A DNA stretch of 64,000 bases from CALBZH01 sp964538515 (GTDB lineage: Bacteria > Desulfobacterota > Syntrophobacteria > Syntrophobacterales > Syntrophobacteraceae): the NCBI GenBank assembly GCA_964538515.1, contig CAZIEW010000001.1:124001-188000 (forward strand), read 5' to 3'. The notes under the pieces were generated by a model that saw only the letters and a list, made by a program, of their open reading frames with translations, was not told the origin of the DNA and ran no database searches. This document shows, piece after piece, positions 15,046 to 23,791 of the stretch (positions within the stretch are counted from its first letter, which is position 1; every line of letters starts with the position of its first letter). Made by a program: the position numbers and the translations under genes.

Positions 15046-17352
15046 CTATTGGCTCCCTCCGGCCTCGCTCGGCCCGGCCGCCGGCTGCTCCTTTTCGGAA
15101 TAGCCACACTTGGGCTGGGCACACACCCACTTCACCCCCCCGCCCTTCAACCGCTTTTCCAGAAGGAAAGGAGCCCCGCAGCTTGGACACGGCTTCATGA
15201 CGGGCCGATCCCACATAACCGTCGAGCACTCGGGGTACTTGTTACACCCATAGAAACGTCGTCCCTTCTTCCCGACCCGTTCCACCAACTCACCCCCGCA
15301 GCCATCCCTCGGACACGGGACTCCGGTCCCCTGAGCCCGGGTATTCCGGCATTCCGGGTACCCGCTGCAGGCGAGAAACGTTCCAAACCGTCCTTTCTTG
15401 ACGATCATCTCGCGTCCGCATTTGTCGCAGAGCTCCCCCGTCTTGGCCTCCGAAACGAGCTGGATCCGCCCCTGCTCGTCGCGCCGGTAGTCCGACGTAA
15501 ACGTGCATGCCGGATACCCACTGCAGGCGAGAAAAGTCCCGTTGCGGCTCATTCGGATATGGAGCGGCTTCCCGCACGTCGGACACGAGACGTCCGTCGG
15601 CCAGCCGAGGGATTTCATGTTGAGCATCTGGGATTCCGCCGACTGGACGCTGCCCTTGAATCCTTCATAAAAGCCGTTCAGCAGCTCGAGGTAAGCCTGT
15701 TGCCCATTTTCGATCTCATCCAGGCTCTTCTCCATGTTCGCCGTGAACTCGACGTCGACGATCTTCGGAAAGCTCTGGACCAGCAACGCATTGATCAGCC
15801 ACCCCAATTCCGTTGGCTGAAGCCGCTGCTTGTCGATGGTCACATACTCGCGGTCCATGATGGTCGAAAGAATTGTCGCGTAGGTGCTCGGCCGGCCGAT
15901 GCCCCGCTCCTCGAGCTCCTTGATGAGGCTCGCCTCGGAAAATCGAGGCGGCGGCTGCGTGAAGTGCTGCTTGGGAGTAATCCCCAACAGGTCGAGCGCA
16001 TCCCCCTGGGCGAGCTCCGGGAGCCAGCCTTCCGCCTGTGCCCCATTCCCTTCCCCGTCTTCGACGCTTTCAACATAAACGGCCATAAACCCGGGCGATT
16101 CAATCACCGAGCCCGTGGCGCGCAGAGTATGCTCGCCGGCCTTCACATCCACCGAAGTCTGGGCGATGATGGCCGGCACCATCTGGCAGGCCACGAAACG
16201 CTTCCAGACGAGCGTGTAGAGCTTGAGCTGCTCCCGGCTGACAAAGGGCGCCACCGACTCGGGCGTCCGGTTGACGTCGGTCGGCCGTATGGCCTCGTGC
16301 GCATCTTGGGCGCTCGCCTTTGTCTTGTAGACCGCTGGCTTTTGAGGCACGGAATCCGGCCCCCAGGTCTTCTCGATGAATTCGCGCGCCGCCGCGATGG
16401 CATCATTCGACAACCGTGTGGAGTCTGTTCGCATGTAGGTGATGAGGCCGACAGCCCCTTCATCGCCGACCTCGATGCCTTCGTAGAGGCGCTGTGCGAC
16501 GCTCATCGTCTGCCGCGCCGAAAAGCGGAGCTTGCGCGCGGCTTCCTGCTGCAGAGTGCTGGTCACGAACGGAGGCGAGGGATAGCGCTTCTTCTTCTTG
16601 CGCTCCACCTTGGCGACGGTGAACGGTTCCTGCTTCAGAGCCTCGACCAGAACGGAGGCCTGGGATTCCGAGCCGATCTGGCACTTCTTGCCCCGAACCT
16701 TCCACAGAGCCGCGACAAAGCTTCCGGGAGCTCTGTCGCCCTGCTCTCCGTCGGCCTTGCGCAGTTCTGCGTCGATGGTCCAATACTCTTCGGGCCGGAA
16801 CGCCCGGATCTCGTCCTCCCGCTCGCAAATGAGTCGCAGCGCAACCGACTGGACCCGCCCGGCGCTGAGCCCGCGCTTGACTTTGAGCCAGAGTATCGGG
16901 GAGATGAGATACCCGACGAGACGATCCAGGATTCTTCGGGCCTGCTGGGCTTCGAATAGACCGTGATTGAGTGGCAGGGGATGCTCGAGGGCGGTTTGAA
17001 TGGCCTTGTGGGTCAGCTCGTAGAACAGCACCCGGTGGATCGGCTTGTCTTTTCCTTTGATCTCCTCGGCGATGTGCCAGGCGATGGCCTCCCCCTCGCG
17101 GTCCGGGTCCGGCCCCAGGTAGATGGCGTCGACCTGAGCCGCAGCGGAATTGAGCTCGCTGATGACCTTTTTCTTGCCGCGAATCACCTGGTATTCTGGC
17201 TCAAAATCCTTATCCAGATCGATGCCGAGCTTGTTTTTCGGAAGATCTTTCACATGGCCCACGGAGGCCTTGACGATGAAGTCCTTGCCCAGATACCGGC
17301 CGAGAGTCTTCGCCTTGGTGGGGGATTCAACGATGAGCAGCGCTTTCGCCAT
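15046..17352 (-). CDS. topA: DNA topoisomerase I
   Basis: This 768-residue type IA topoisomerase relaxes negative supercoils. It starts with the Toprim domain ('LLIVESPTKAKT', DPDREGE at 82-88). The catalytic tyrosine is Tyr306 in 'GLITYMRTDSTRL'. The C-terminus carries four zinc-ribbon modules with CxxC and CxxxxxC-type pairs, ending 'CAQPKC'. It lies downstream of dprA, a common pairing, and directly abuts pilD. Confidence 0.97.
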   Translation of the reverse strand: MAKALLIVESPTKAKTLGRYLGKDFIVKASVGHVKDLPKNKLGIDLDKDFEPEYQVIRGKKKVISELNSAAAQVDAIYLGPDPDREGEAIAWHIAEEIKGKDKPIHRVLFYELTHKAIQTALEHPLPLNHGLFEAQQARRILDRLVGYLISPILWLKVKRGLSAGRVQSVALRLICEREDEIRAFRPEEYWTIDAELRKADGEQGDRAPGSFVAALWKVRGKKCQIGSESQASVLVEALKQEPFTVAKVERKKKKRYPSPPFVTSTLQQEAARKLRFSARQTMSVAQRLYEGIEVGDEGAVGLITYMRTDSTRLSNDAIAAAREFIEKTWGPDSVPQKPAVYKTKASAQDAHEAIRPTDVNRTPESVAPFVSREQLKLYTLVWKRFVACQMVPAIIAQTSVDVKAGEHTLRATGSVIESPGFMAVYVESVEDGEGNGAQAEGWLPELAQGDALDLLGITPKQHFTQPPPRFSEASLIKELEERGIGRPSTYATILSTIMDREYVTIDKQRLQPTELGWLINALLVQSFPKIVDVEFTANMEKSLDEIENGQQAYLELLNGFYEGFKGSVQSAESQMLNMKSLGWPTDVSCPTCGKPLHIRMSRNGTFLACSGYPACTFTSDYRRDEQGRIQLVSEAKTGELCDKCGREMIVKKGRFGTFLACSGYPECRNTRAQGTGVPCPRDGCGGELVERVGKKGRRFYGCNKYPECSTVMWDRPVMKPCPSCGAPFLLEKRLKGGGVKWVCAQPKCGYSEKEQPAAGPSEAGGSQ

Positions 17353-17525
17353 ACAATTTCCTCATGAACGTTCGCAGGAACACGTGCGACGTAAAAAAAC
17401 CAGGGATTCCTTCACCCTCACAGGGGCAAACCACCCCGGCTGCGAGCAACAGCAAACACTGGAGACCATTTGGAGGCCCCATGATTCGGGGCGTTTCATG
17501 GGAGATCACCATCTTGGAGCTGCCT

Positions 17526-18743
17526 TCAGGCGGTTGGCTCGATCACGAAGTACATCCCTGGCAATTGCCTCACGATGCCCTTCAGCTCCAACGCGGAAAG
17601 AGCACTCATTACCCGAGCGACCGACCAATCCTTGGCTCGGGTGAGCTCGTCGATGTGACGGGGACTCTCGTCGAGCAGGGCGAGAGCGAACGCTTCATCT
17701 TCGCTCAGCCCTTCGACGGCACCCCGAGCCCCATTCGAAGTGGATGCCAACGCGATCTTCTGCCCGCTGGGCCGGAGCATCGACCGGAGCTCCTCCAGCA
17801 CGTCTTCGGCGTTTTCGACCAGCTTGGCTCCCTGCTTGAGCAGCCGATGGGGCCCCACACTTCGATAGTGCCGGGCGAGCCCGGGGACGGCAAACACCTC
17901 GCGCCCCTGTTCCAGAGCGAGCCGTGCCGTAATGAGGGAGCCGCTGCGATGCGCGGCCTCGACCACGACCACTCCCAGTGCGAGCCCACTGATGATCCGG
18001 TTTCGCTGCGGGAAATGGCCCGGCGCGGGGACAGTTCCCAAGCAAAATTCGGTCACGACGGCACCCGATGACGGGACGTCACCTCTCAACTTCCGATTCT
18101 CACGGGGATAGTCCACGTCCAAGCCGCAGCCCAGAACCGCGATCGTGCGGCCTTCGCCTTTTAAAGCCCCCCGATGGGCCGCGCCGTCAATGCCCACGGC
18201 AAGCCCGCTGACCACGGTCACTCCCGATTTAGCAAGATCCATGCACAGCCGTTCCGTAAAGGCGCACCCCATGGGCGATGCCGCGCGGGAGCCCACGACC
18301 GCCACTGAAACCAGGTCGCGGGACTCGATCGATCCGTCGACGTAGAGCACGGCAGGGGGATCGGCAATCGTCTTTAGATTCGACGGATAGTCCTCATCCG
18401 TCAGGCAAAGCAGCCGATAGCCCCTCTCTTCCAGGGCTTCCCACTCCTCTTCCACCGGTCGCGTCAACCGCCGCTGCAGCAAGGAATCCACCGCTTTTCG
18501 CCTCAAGCCGTCGACCTCATGGAGCGATTTGGCGTCGGCCCTCAAGACCGCCGACGGGCTTCCGAAACGCTCCATAAGTCGCAGCAGGGACCGGTTGCCG
18601 AGCTCGGGGGTCAATTTGAGCGTCAGCCACGCTCTGCGTTCATCAGTCAGCGGATTCACGGCCTGTTTCCCAATCCGGGCTTGGGGGTGCACTGCGATTG
18701 TCCTGACCACACGTGTGGAGAATTCCGACTTGTTCTCGTCCAT
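17526..18743 (-). CDS. dprA: DNA processing protein DprA
   Basis: The protein is 405 residues from the chosen ATG. DprA loads RecA on incoming single-stranded DNA during transformation. The Rossmann-like core shows 'VAVVGSRAASPMG', 'VVSGLAVGIDGAAHRGAL', 'VLGCGLDVDYP' and 'FPQRNRIISGLA'. An N-terminal SAM-like region and a C-terminal winged helix ('DELTRAKDWSVARVMSAL') flank it. The open frame extends to 18857, but that would overlap the divergent U32 gene, so I use a later start; ATG 18764 is also possible. Confidence 0.93.
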   Translation of the reverse strand: MDENKSEFSTRVVRTIAVHPQARIGKQAVNPLTDERRAWLTLKLTPELGNRSLLRLMERFGSPSAVLRADAKSLHEVDGLRRKAVDSLLQRRLTRPVEEEWEALEERGYRLLCLTDEDYPSNLKTIADPPAVLYVDGSIESRDLVSVAVVGSRAASPMGCAFTERLCMDLAKSGVTVVSGLAVGIDGAAHRGALKGEGRTIAVLGCGLDVDYPRENRKLRGDVPSSGAVVTEFCLGTVPAPGHFPQRNRIISGLALGVVVVEAAHRSGSLITARLALEQGREVFAVPGLARHYRSVGPHRLLKQGAKLVENAEDVLEELRSMLRPSGQKIALASTSNGARGAVEGLSEDEAFALALLDESPRHIDELTRAKDWSVARVMSALSALELKGIVRQLPGMYFVIEPTA

Positions 18744-18817
18744 GCTGGAATGATAACTAGCCATGCACGAAACTTTTGTCAAACCGATGCTGAAACCACG
18801 TTGAGAGGAAAGCAGTC

Positions 18818-20149
18818 GTGATGAGCTTGACGGCGCTCGCTCCCACTCCTGAAACACCGGAGCTGCTCGCTCCCGGTGGCAGCCTGGAAAAAGTCCGCAC
18901 GGCCGTGCTCTATGGTGCGGACGCGGTCTACGTGGGGGGAAAACGGTTCAGCTTGAGGAGCCAGGCCAGGAATCTCAACCGGGAGGAGCTGGCTGCCGCC
19001 GTGGTCCTGACTCGATCTCTCGACCGGAAGCTTTACGTCACCGTCAACGCCTTCGCAAGGGATTCCGACCTCCGCGCCCTTCCTCCTTACCTCGAGTATC
19101 TCGAGGACATCGGCGTCAGCGGGATCATTCTGAGCGACCCCGGAGTGCTCACCCTGGCTCGCCGCCACGCGCCGACCGTACCGCTCCATTGGAGCACCCA
19201 GGCAAACACGACCAATGGACTGTCGATTCGCTTCTGGCAACACCAGGGGGTCCAGCGCTTCAATCTCGCCCGGGAGCTCACGATCGACGAAGTGCGCGGC
19301 ATCCGCGAAACCGTCGATGCCGAGCTCGAAATCTTCGTTCACGGCGCCATGTGCCTGGCCTATTCGGGCCGATGCCTCCTGAGCGCTCACCTCAATCGAC
19401 GGAGCGCCAACCGGGGCGAATGCACCCAGCCCTGCCGCTGGTCTTACCAGCTGGTCGAATCGACTCGGCCCCAAGAGCCCCTGCCCATCGAAGAAGACCG
19501 CAACGGAACCTATATCCTCAACTCTAAAGACCTGTGTCTCATCGGTGAGATCCGAGCGCTCTCCAGGTTAGGATTGAACGCCTTCAAGATCGAAGGACGC
19601 ATGAAGGGACTCCTGTACCTGGCGACCGTCGTCCGAGCCTATCGTCAAGCAATTGACAGCATCGAGGGCCGCAGTCCCGCCGGCCTTTCTCCGGAGGCGC
19701 TTTGGGAAGAAGTCTGCAGCCTCAGCCACCGCCCCTACACGAAGGGACTCTTGTTTTCCGAGGCTCACTCCGACGGGACGGCCGTCGCGCCGGACACGGC
19801 TTACGTGCAGACGCACACGCTTGCCGCCGTCGTCCGCCAGGCACCGCACAGGCTCTTGGGCGATTCGCCCGTTTCCGTTCCTTTTCTTCCCGACGAGACC
19901 GGTCATGCGTACCTGGAAGTCCGAAGCCCTCTGAGAGTCGAAGACCAAATCGAGCTTCTGTATCCGGACGGGAGCACGCAAGCATGCCACGTCACCGGGA
20001 TGGAGTCCCTTTCGGGCGACCGGCTCACGATGGCGCATCCCAACACGTGGATCCGCATCCCAGTGCCGTTTCCGACGATCCCCGGTCAGGTGGCCCGCAT
20101 GATCCGCCCGCGCGAACCGCTCAGGACACCCGGAAAACGAAGGTGCTGA
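18818..20149 (+). CDS. Peptidase U32 family protein (TrhP/YegQ-like)
   Basis: This 443-residue protein carries the U32 signature 'EIFVHGAMCLAYSGRCLLS' with downstream cysteines 'GECTQPCRW'. Members once called collagenases are now linked to tRNA U34 or 23S rRNA hydroxylation (TrhP, RlhA) using prephenate and an Fe-S cluster. The N-terminus 'PELLAPGGSLEKVRTAVLYGADAVYVG' is typical. I cannot tell which RNA is the target. It diverges from dprA, and its last 29 bases overlap a small antisense gene. Confidence 0.9.
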   Translation: MMSLTALAPTPETPELLAPGGSLEKVRTAVLYGADAVYVGGKRFSLRSQARNLNREELAAAVVLTRSLDRKLYVTVNAFARDSDLRALPPYLEYLEDIGVSGIILSDPGVLTLARRHAPTVPLHWSTQANTTNGLSIRFWQHQGVQRFNLARELTIDEVRGIRETVDAELEIFVHGAMCLAYSGRCLLSAHLNRRSANRGECTQPCRWSYQLVESTRPQEPLPIEEDRNGTYILNSKDLCLIGEIRALSRLGLNAFKIEGRMKGLLYLATVVRAYRQAIDSIEGRSPAGLSPEALWEEVCSLSHRPYTKGLLFSEAHSDGTAVAPDTAYVQTHTLAAVVRQAPHRLLGDSPVSVPFLPDETGHAYLEVRSPLRVEDQIELLYPDGSTQACHVTGMESLSGDRLTMAHPNTWIRIPVPFPTIPGQVARMIRPREPLRTPGKRRC

Positions 20150-20291
20150 AGACCTCCAGGTGTCTTCCTCTGCAAAGCGCGCAGCGATAGTACTTGCTCG
20201 CCGGGATCCATCGCATCCACCGTTTCCTCTCCAGCCTCTTGATCGAGCGGCTTCCGCACCGAGGGCATCGCTTCGCGTAAAATGACACCAT
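20121..20291 (-). CDS. Small zinc-ribbon protein (56 residues)
   Basis: This short basic protein has two CxxC pairs (CPRC near residues 9-12 and CALC near 37-40), so it probably binds one zinc. A strong ribosome-binding site (GGAGGAAG) sits six bases before the ATG, the main reason I call it. The 3' end overlaps the U32 gene on the other strand by 29 bases. It lies just past the nuoG terminator. No function can be assigned. Confidence 0.62.
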   Translation of the reverse strand: MVSFYAKRCPRCGSRSIKRLERKRWMRWIPASKYYRCALCRGRHLEVFSTFVFRVS

Positions 20292-20313
20292 GGGCTTCCT
20301 CCATTCGGCCCAG

Positions 20314-20362
20314 CTAAAAGAAAAGCCGGAGTGCTCCAGCTCTGGCAGAGCACCCCGGCTTT
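20314..20362 (-). terminator. Terminator of the complex I operon
   Basis: Arms AAAGCCGG (20322-20329) and CCGGCTTT (20355-20362) enclose a second stem segment (GTGCT/AGCAC) and a loop. On the minus strand the stem is followed by TTTTCTTTT. It lies about 80 bases past the nuoG stop in the right orientation. Confidence 0.85.
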
Positions 20363-20440
20363 CTATCCCCGTCCTCCTCCGGCGAGCCCGTTGTCGAGGA
20401 CCCGCCCGAGAGACCTTGTCATCGGCTTCCCGACTGGCGT

Positions 20441-22741
20441 CTAGTGCCTGGCCGAGAAGAATCGGAACTTCGCCTTTCCGTCGTCGGAAACCATCAGCCG
20501 TTCCATGCCCTGTCCGTCCGTCACCGGCCACTGCACGCCCTCGATGGGAAGCGACTCGTACGTCACGCCGCTCAGCTCCGTCATCAACTGCGTGGCCTCG
20601 ACAAAGGCGGCTGCGAGGTCACTCGTTTTAAGCTCCGGCTGGAGGTAATCCAGCAGGCCGTTGATGAGGCAGAAGTCAGCGACCGCAGCACCGGGACTCG
20701 GAATGGCGTTCACCAGTCCCTGTACCCTCCGCTCGCAGTTTGTGGCGGTCCCCGATTTTTCCACAAAGGAGGCAGCGGGCAGAACCACCTTCGCGAAAGG
20801 AATCGCCTCCGTCTTGACGCAGTCCTGGACCACCAGGAAGTCCAAACGACCGAGGGCCGCCTGCACGCGCTCTTTGGCCAGCCCCAGCTCAAACGGGTCC
20901 ACGCCCATCAAGTACAGCGCCTTGATCTCGCCTTTCTCGATGGCGGCAAACATTTCCGGCCAGCTGAGTCCCGCCTTTTCCGCCGGCTCAACACCCCAGA
21001 CCTTGGCGGCTGCCTTGCGCGACGCGGAGGCCGTAGCGGGGCGATATCCCGTGATGTATTTCGGCACGGCACCAAAATCCGCGGCACCCTGGGCATTGCC
21101 AACGGCTCCCATGACATTCACACCCCCGCCGACTTCTCCAACCGCCCCAAGGAGAAGCTGCAGGGCCGCACATAGCCGGTAGAAGCCTTCATGGGCCGGC
21201 GAGCTTTGAGGATCCACACCATAAATGAGGCAGGCAGGGCTCTGGCTCGCATACAGCTTGGCGGCTTCCTTGATCTCGTCTTCGCCGATTCCGGTCTTCT
21301 CGGCCACCTCGGAGAGCTTCACCTTCTCGAGGCTCTTCGACAGCTTGGCGAAATCCTGCGTGTTCTTTTCGACATAATCCTTGTTATACATCTCGTCAGC
21401 CACCAGCACCTTGAGGAGACCAAGCAGCAGGGACTCCTCGCTCCCCGCATTGATCTTGAGATGCATGCTGGCGGTTTTGGTCAGCGGCACCTCGGCAGGG
21501 TGGGCCACGATCAAGCTGGCCCCTTCTCGGGCAGCCTTACGGGCCTTGAGGGCCGCAATGGCATGCTTTTCCAGCGTATTGGACCCTAGCACCAGGATGC
21601 TTTTCGCCGACCCGATGTCCCCCAGGGTGTTCGTCATCGCTCCAAGCCCAAGCGCATTGGCAAGGCCGTCGTACACAGCCTGCTGCCACGGCCCCCCGAC
21701 GTTGTCGACGTTGTTGGTGCCCAGCGCCGCCCGGGCCAGCTTCTGAGCCATGTAATATTCTTCGTTGGTGAGCATCCCGCCGCAAATGAGTCCGATGGCT
21801 CCGCCCCCGGCACTGTCCTTCACCTTCTGCAATCCGGCCGCAGCGGCCTTCAGGGCATCATCGAGAGACGCGTCCGCACCGCCTACGCTCGCGGAGGTCA
21901 GCCGGTTGGGCGAATTGATAAAATCGAAATTGAACCGGCCCATCTTGCACAAAGCTCCGACGCTGGCCGGCGAATTGAAGTCACCGCGCACGCGGACGAC
22001 TTTCCCCTTGTACCCTTCGTACTGGGCCCTGCAGCCGGACGAGCACTGCAAGCAGACCGTCGACGTCTTGCAGGTTTGCCAGGACCGGATCTGACCTCGC
22101 CCGCCGCGGAAACCGATGGCGTCCACCGGACAGAAATCCGCGCAGTGTCCGCAGAATTCACAGCCCGCATCCTGAAGCGGAAGCTCGAAGGCCGTCGAAA
22201 TACGCTGATCGAAGCCGCGTCCCACCTTCGTCCAGATATCCGCCCCCTCCACATCGTGGCACGCGCGGATGCATCGACGACAGAGGATGCACTTGTTCAT
22301 GTCGACATGCAGATAGGGGTTCTTGTCGGAATCCACCGGGTACTTGTGCCGTTCCCCCGTATAGGACACCCCCTTCACCCCGTAAAGGTGAGCCATATCC
22401 TGCAGCTCACAGTCACCCGTCGCATAGCAGGTCATGCAATCGTTGGGGTGATCGGACAGGAGCAGCTCCATGATGGTTTTACGGGCATCCTGCACCATGG
22501 GCGAATCCGTTAGCAGAATCATTCCGTTGCGGACAGGATAGACACACCCGGCCACCAGAGTGGACCAGCTCCCGCGCACTTCCTCAACGACACACAACCG
22601 GCACGCTTCCTCGAGCGGCAGGTAGGGGTGATAGCAAAGCGTCGGGATGTACACGCCGATTTGCTTGGCAGCTTCCAGGATGGTCGTCCCTTTTTCGACA
22701 GTAACCTCTTGGCCATTGATCTTAAGCGTGACTTTTGCCAT
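20441..22741 (-). CDS. nuoG: NADH-quinone oxidoreductase subunit G (molybdopterin-fold, Fe-S)
   Basis: This 766-residue protein has an N-terminal plant-type [2Fe-2S] domain (1-80, 'CYHPYLPLEEACRLC'), the NuoG His-Cys3 cluster ('HPNDCMTCYATGDCEL'), two [4Fe-4S] motifs ('CILCRRCIRAC', 'CEFCGHCADFCP'), a MopB-type cluster ('CLQCSSGC' with a later Cys), and a full molybdopterin-oxidoreductase fold. NuoG carries electrons from NuoF to NuoI. A formate dehydrogenase-like identity was considered, but complex I context and the His-Cys3 site favour NuoG. It is the last gene of the operon. Confidence 0.88.
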   Translation of the reverse strand: MAKVTLKINGQEVTVEKGTTILEAAKQIGVYIPTLCYHPYLPLEEACRLCVVEEVRGSWSTLVAGCVYPVRNGMILLTDSPMVQDARKTIMELLLSDHPNDCMTCYATGDCELQDMAHLYGVKGVSYTGERHKYPVDSDKNPYLHVDMNKCILCRRCIRACHDVEGADIWTKVGRGFDQRISTAFELPLQDAGCEFCGHCADFCPVDAIGFRGGRGQIRSWQTCKTSTVCLQCSSGCRAQYEGYKGKVVRVRGDFNSPASVGALCKMGRFNFDFINSPNRLTSASVGGADASLDDALKAAAAGLQKVKDSAGGGAIGLICGGMLTNEEYYMAQKLARAALGTNNVDNVGGPWQQAVYDGLANALGLGAMTNTLGDIGSAKSILVLGSNTLEKHAIAALKARKAAREGASLIVAHPAEVPLTKTASMHLKINAGSEESLLLGLLKVLVADEMYNKDYVEKNTQDFAKLSKSLEKVKLSEVAEKTGIGEDEIKEAAKLYASQSPACLIYGVDPQSSPAHEGFYRLCAALQLLLGAVGEVGGGVNVMGAVGNAQGAADFGAVPKYITGYRPATASASRKAAAKVWGVEPAEKAGLSWPEMFAAIEKGEIKALYLMGVDPFELGLAKERVQAALGRLDFLVVQDCVKTEAIPFAKVVLPAASFVEKSGTATNCERRVQGLVNAIPSPGAAVADFCLINGLLDYLQPELKTSDLAAAFVEATQLMTELSGVTYESLPIEGVQWPVTDGQGMERLMVSDDGKAKFRFFSARH

Positions 22742-22816
22742 AGCAGATTATCCCTTTGAGAATTCCTTCGAAGCTTAGCGATATCCTACAGAGCCCGTTT
22801 CCCTCTCGTCTTCACC

Positions 22817-23677
22817 TTATTTCTTCTTTGGCTTGCGGTGTAACCGCTCTCGCACAGCCCGTTTTCTCTGGATCTCCACGAGCGCACTGCACACCCCGGC
22901 GGGGCATTCTTGCCGTTCCACATGCGCTTTGAATTCGTCCTCGAAATGCGTGATGGCGCTCAGGACGGGGCGGCTACTCGTCATGGCAAACTCACACAGT
23001 GGCGTATCCATCATGGTCTTGCAAAGGTCCAGGATCTGATCGATATCCGCAGGCGTTCCCTGCCCCGAGACGATCTTCTCCATGCTCTCATTCATGCGCT
23101 TCATACCGATTCGACACGGCACGCACTTCCCGCAGGACAACCCTTCCTCGAAATCCAGGAAGTATTTAGCCACCTGCACCATGCACACGTCATCGGTCAT
23201 GGCTGCCAGGAGGCCCGTATCCTTCTCGTAATACAGGTCCGTTCGGTAGGAGCGGTCGGGATTGATGGACAGGTACGGGAAAAGCACGTAGCCTTGGACC
23301 AGGGTCTTTTCAACAATCTCGGCAACGTTCTCAGGCCGAACCCCAAGGTAAAAATAGCCTTTCTGGGGAAAGCCCACGAACGGACCTTTCTTGCACTTGC
23401 CCCCGCATCCGACTTTGCCCTTGCCCACCGAAATGCTCAGTCCCTGCCTTGCGATCTCTTCCACAAACGCCGCTCGGACCCCCTCACTGTTGCACTCACA
23501 GCCACCCTTCGAAGCGCACACCGTGATACAGGGAGCCCCAGACTCCGGGTCACAGAAGCTCTTGGGGCGCAGCACCTCAGCAGCAAATCCTGAAGGCGTA
23601 CATTCCGTCTCTTTGGCAGTGGCACCCTTCGGCTTGTTTAGCTTTCCTTGTGTCAAGTTCTTCAGCAGTTCCATCAT
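22817..23677 (-). CDS. Short NuoE/NuoF-like Fe-S adaptor lacking the FMN/NADH domain
   Basis: This 286-residue protein is mosaic. Residues about 48-135 form a thioredoxin-like [2Fe-2S] ferredoxin (Cys54, 60, 62, 91, 95 available). Residues about 155-265 match only the C-terminal [4Fe-4S] part of NuoF (C182-x2-C185-x2-C188 and Cys228). The glycine-rich GRGGGGFP FMN/NADH site and the SLBB domain are absent. It lies between nuoN and nuoG in the complex I operon. I infer an electron-wire or alternative-donor subunit; it cannot itself oxidise NADH. The tail is strongly basic. Confidence 0.75.
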   Translation of the reverse strand: MMELLKNLTQGKLNKPKGATAKETECTPSGFAAEVLRPKSFCDPESGAPCITVCASKGGCECNSEGVRAAFVEEIARQGLSISVGKGKVGCGGKCKKGPFVGFPQKGYFYLGVRPENVAEIVEKTLVQGYVLFPYLSINPDRSYRTDLYYEKDTGLLAAMTDDVCMVQVAKYFLDFEEGLSCGKCVPCRIGMKRMNESMEKIVSGQGTPADIDQILDLCKTMMDTPLCEFAMTSSRPVLSAITHFEDEFKAHVERQECPAGVCSALVEIQRKRAVRERLHRKPKKK

Positions 23678-23791
23678 GGCTATTCTTCGCTTCCTTCCAT
23701 ATGCGGATCTGAAGACCCTGTTCGCAGCAGGCCGACCGCACCGTCACCGTAAACAACCATCAAAGCCACGTCGGCCTCCGCTCTCCGAGCC

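Noticed and set aside
14830..16959. Plus-strand open frame of 709 codons
   Set aside because: It is antisense to topA and pilD, both certain, and shows no domain or ribosome-binding site.
18764..18779. Possible -35 TTGACA upstream of dprA
   Set aside because: No acceptable -10 box lies 16-18 bases away, so I do not call a promoter.
20441..22741. Formate dehydrogenase alpha subunit instead of NuoG
   Set aside because: The His-Cys3 cluster and location at the end of a complete complex I operon favour NuoG, and no selenocysteine or active-site Cys region typical of formate dehydrogenase was recognised.
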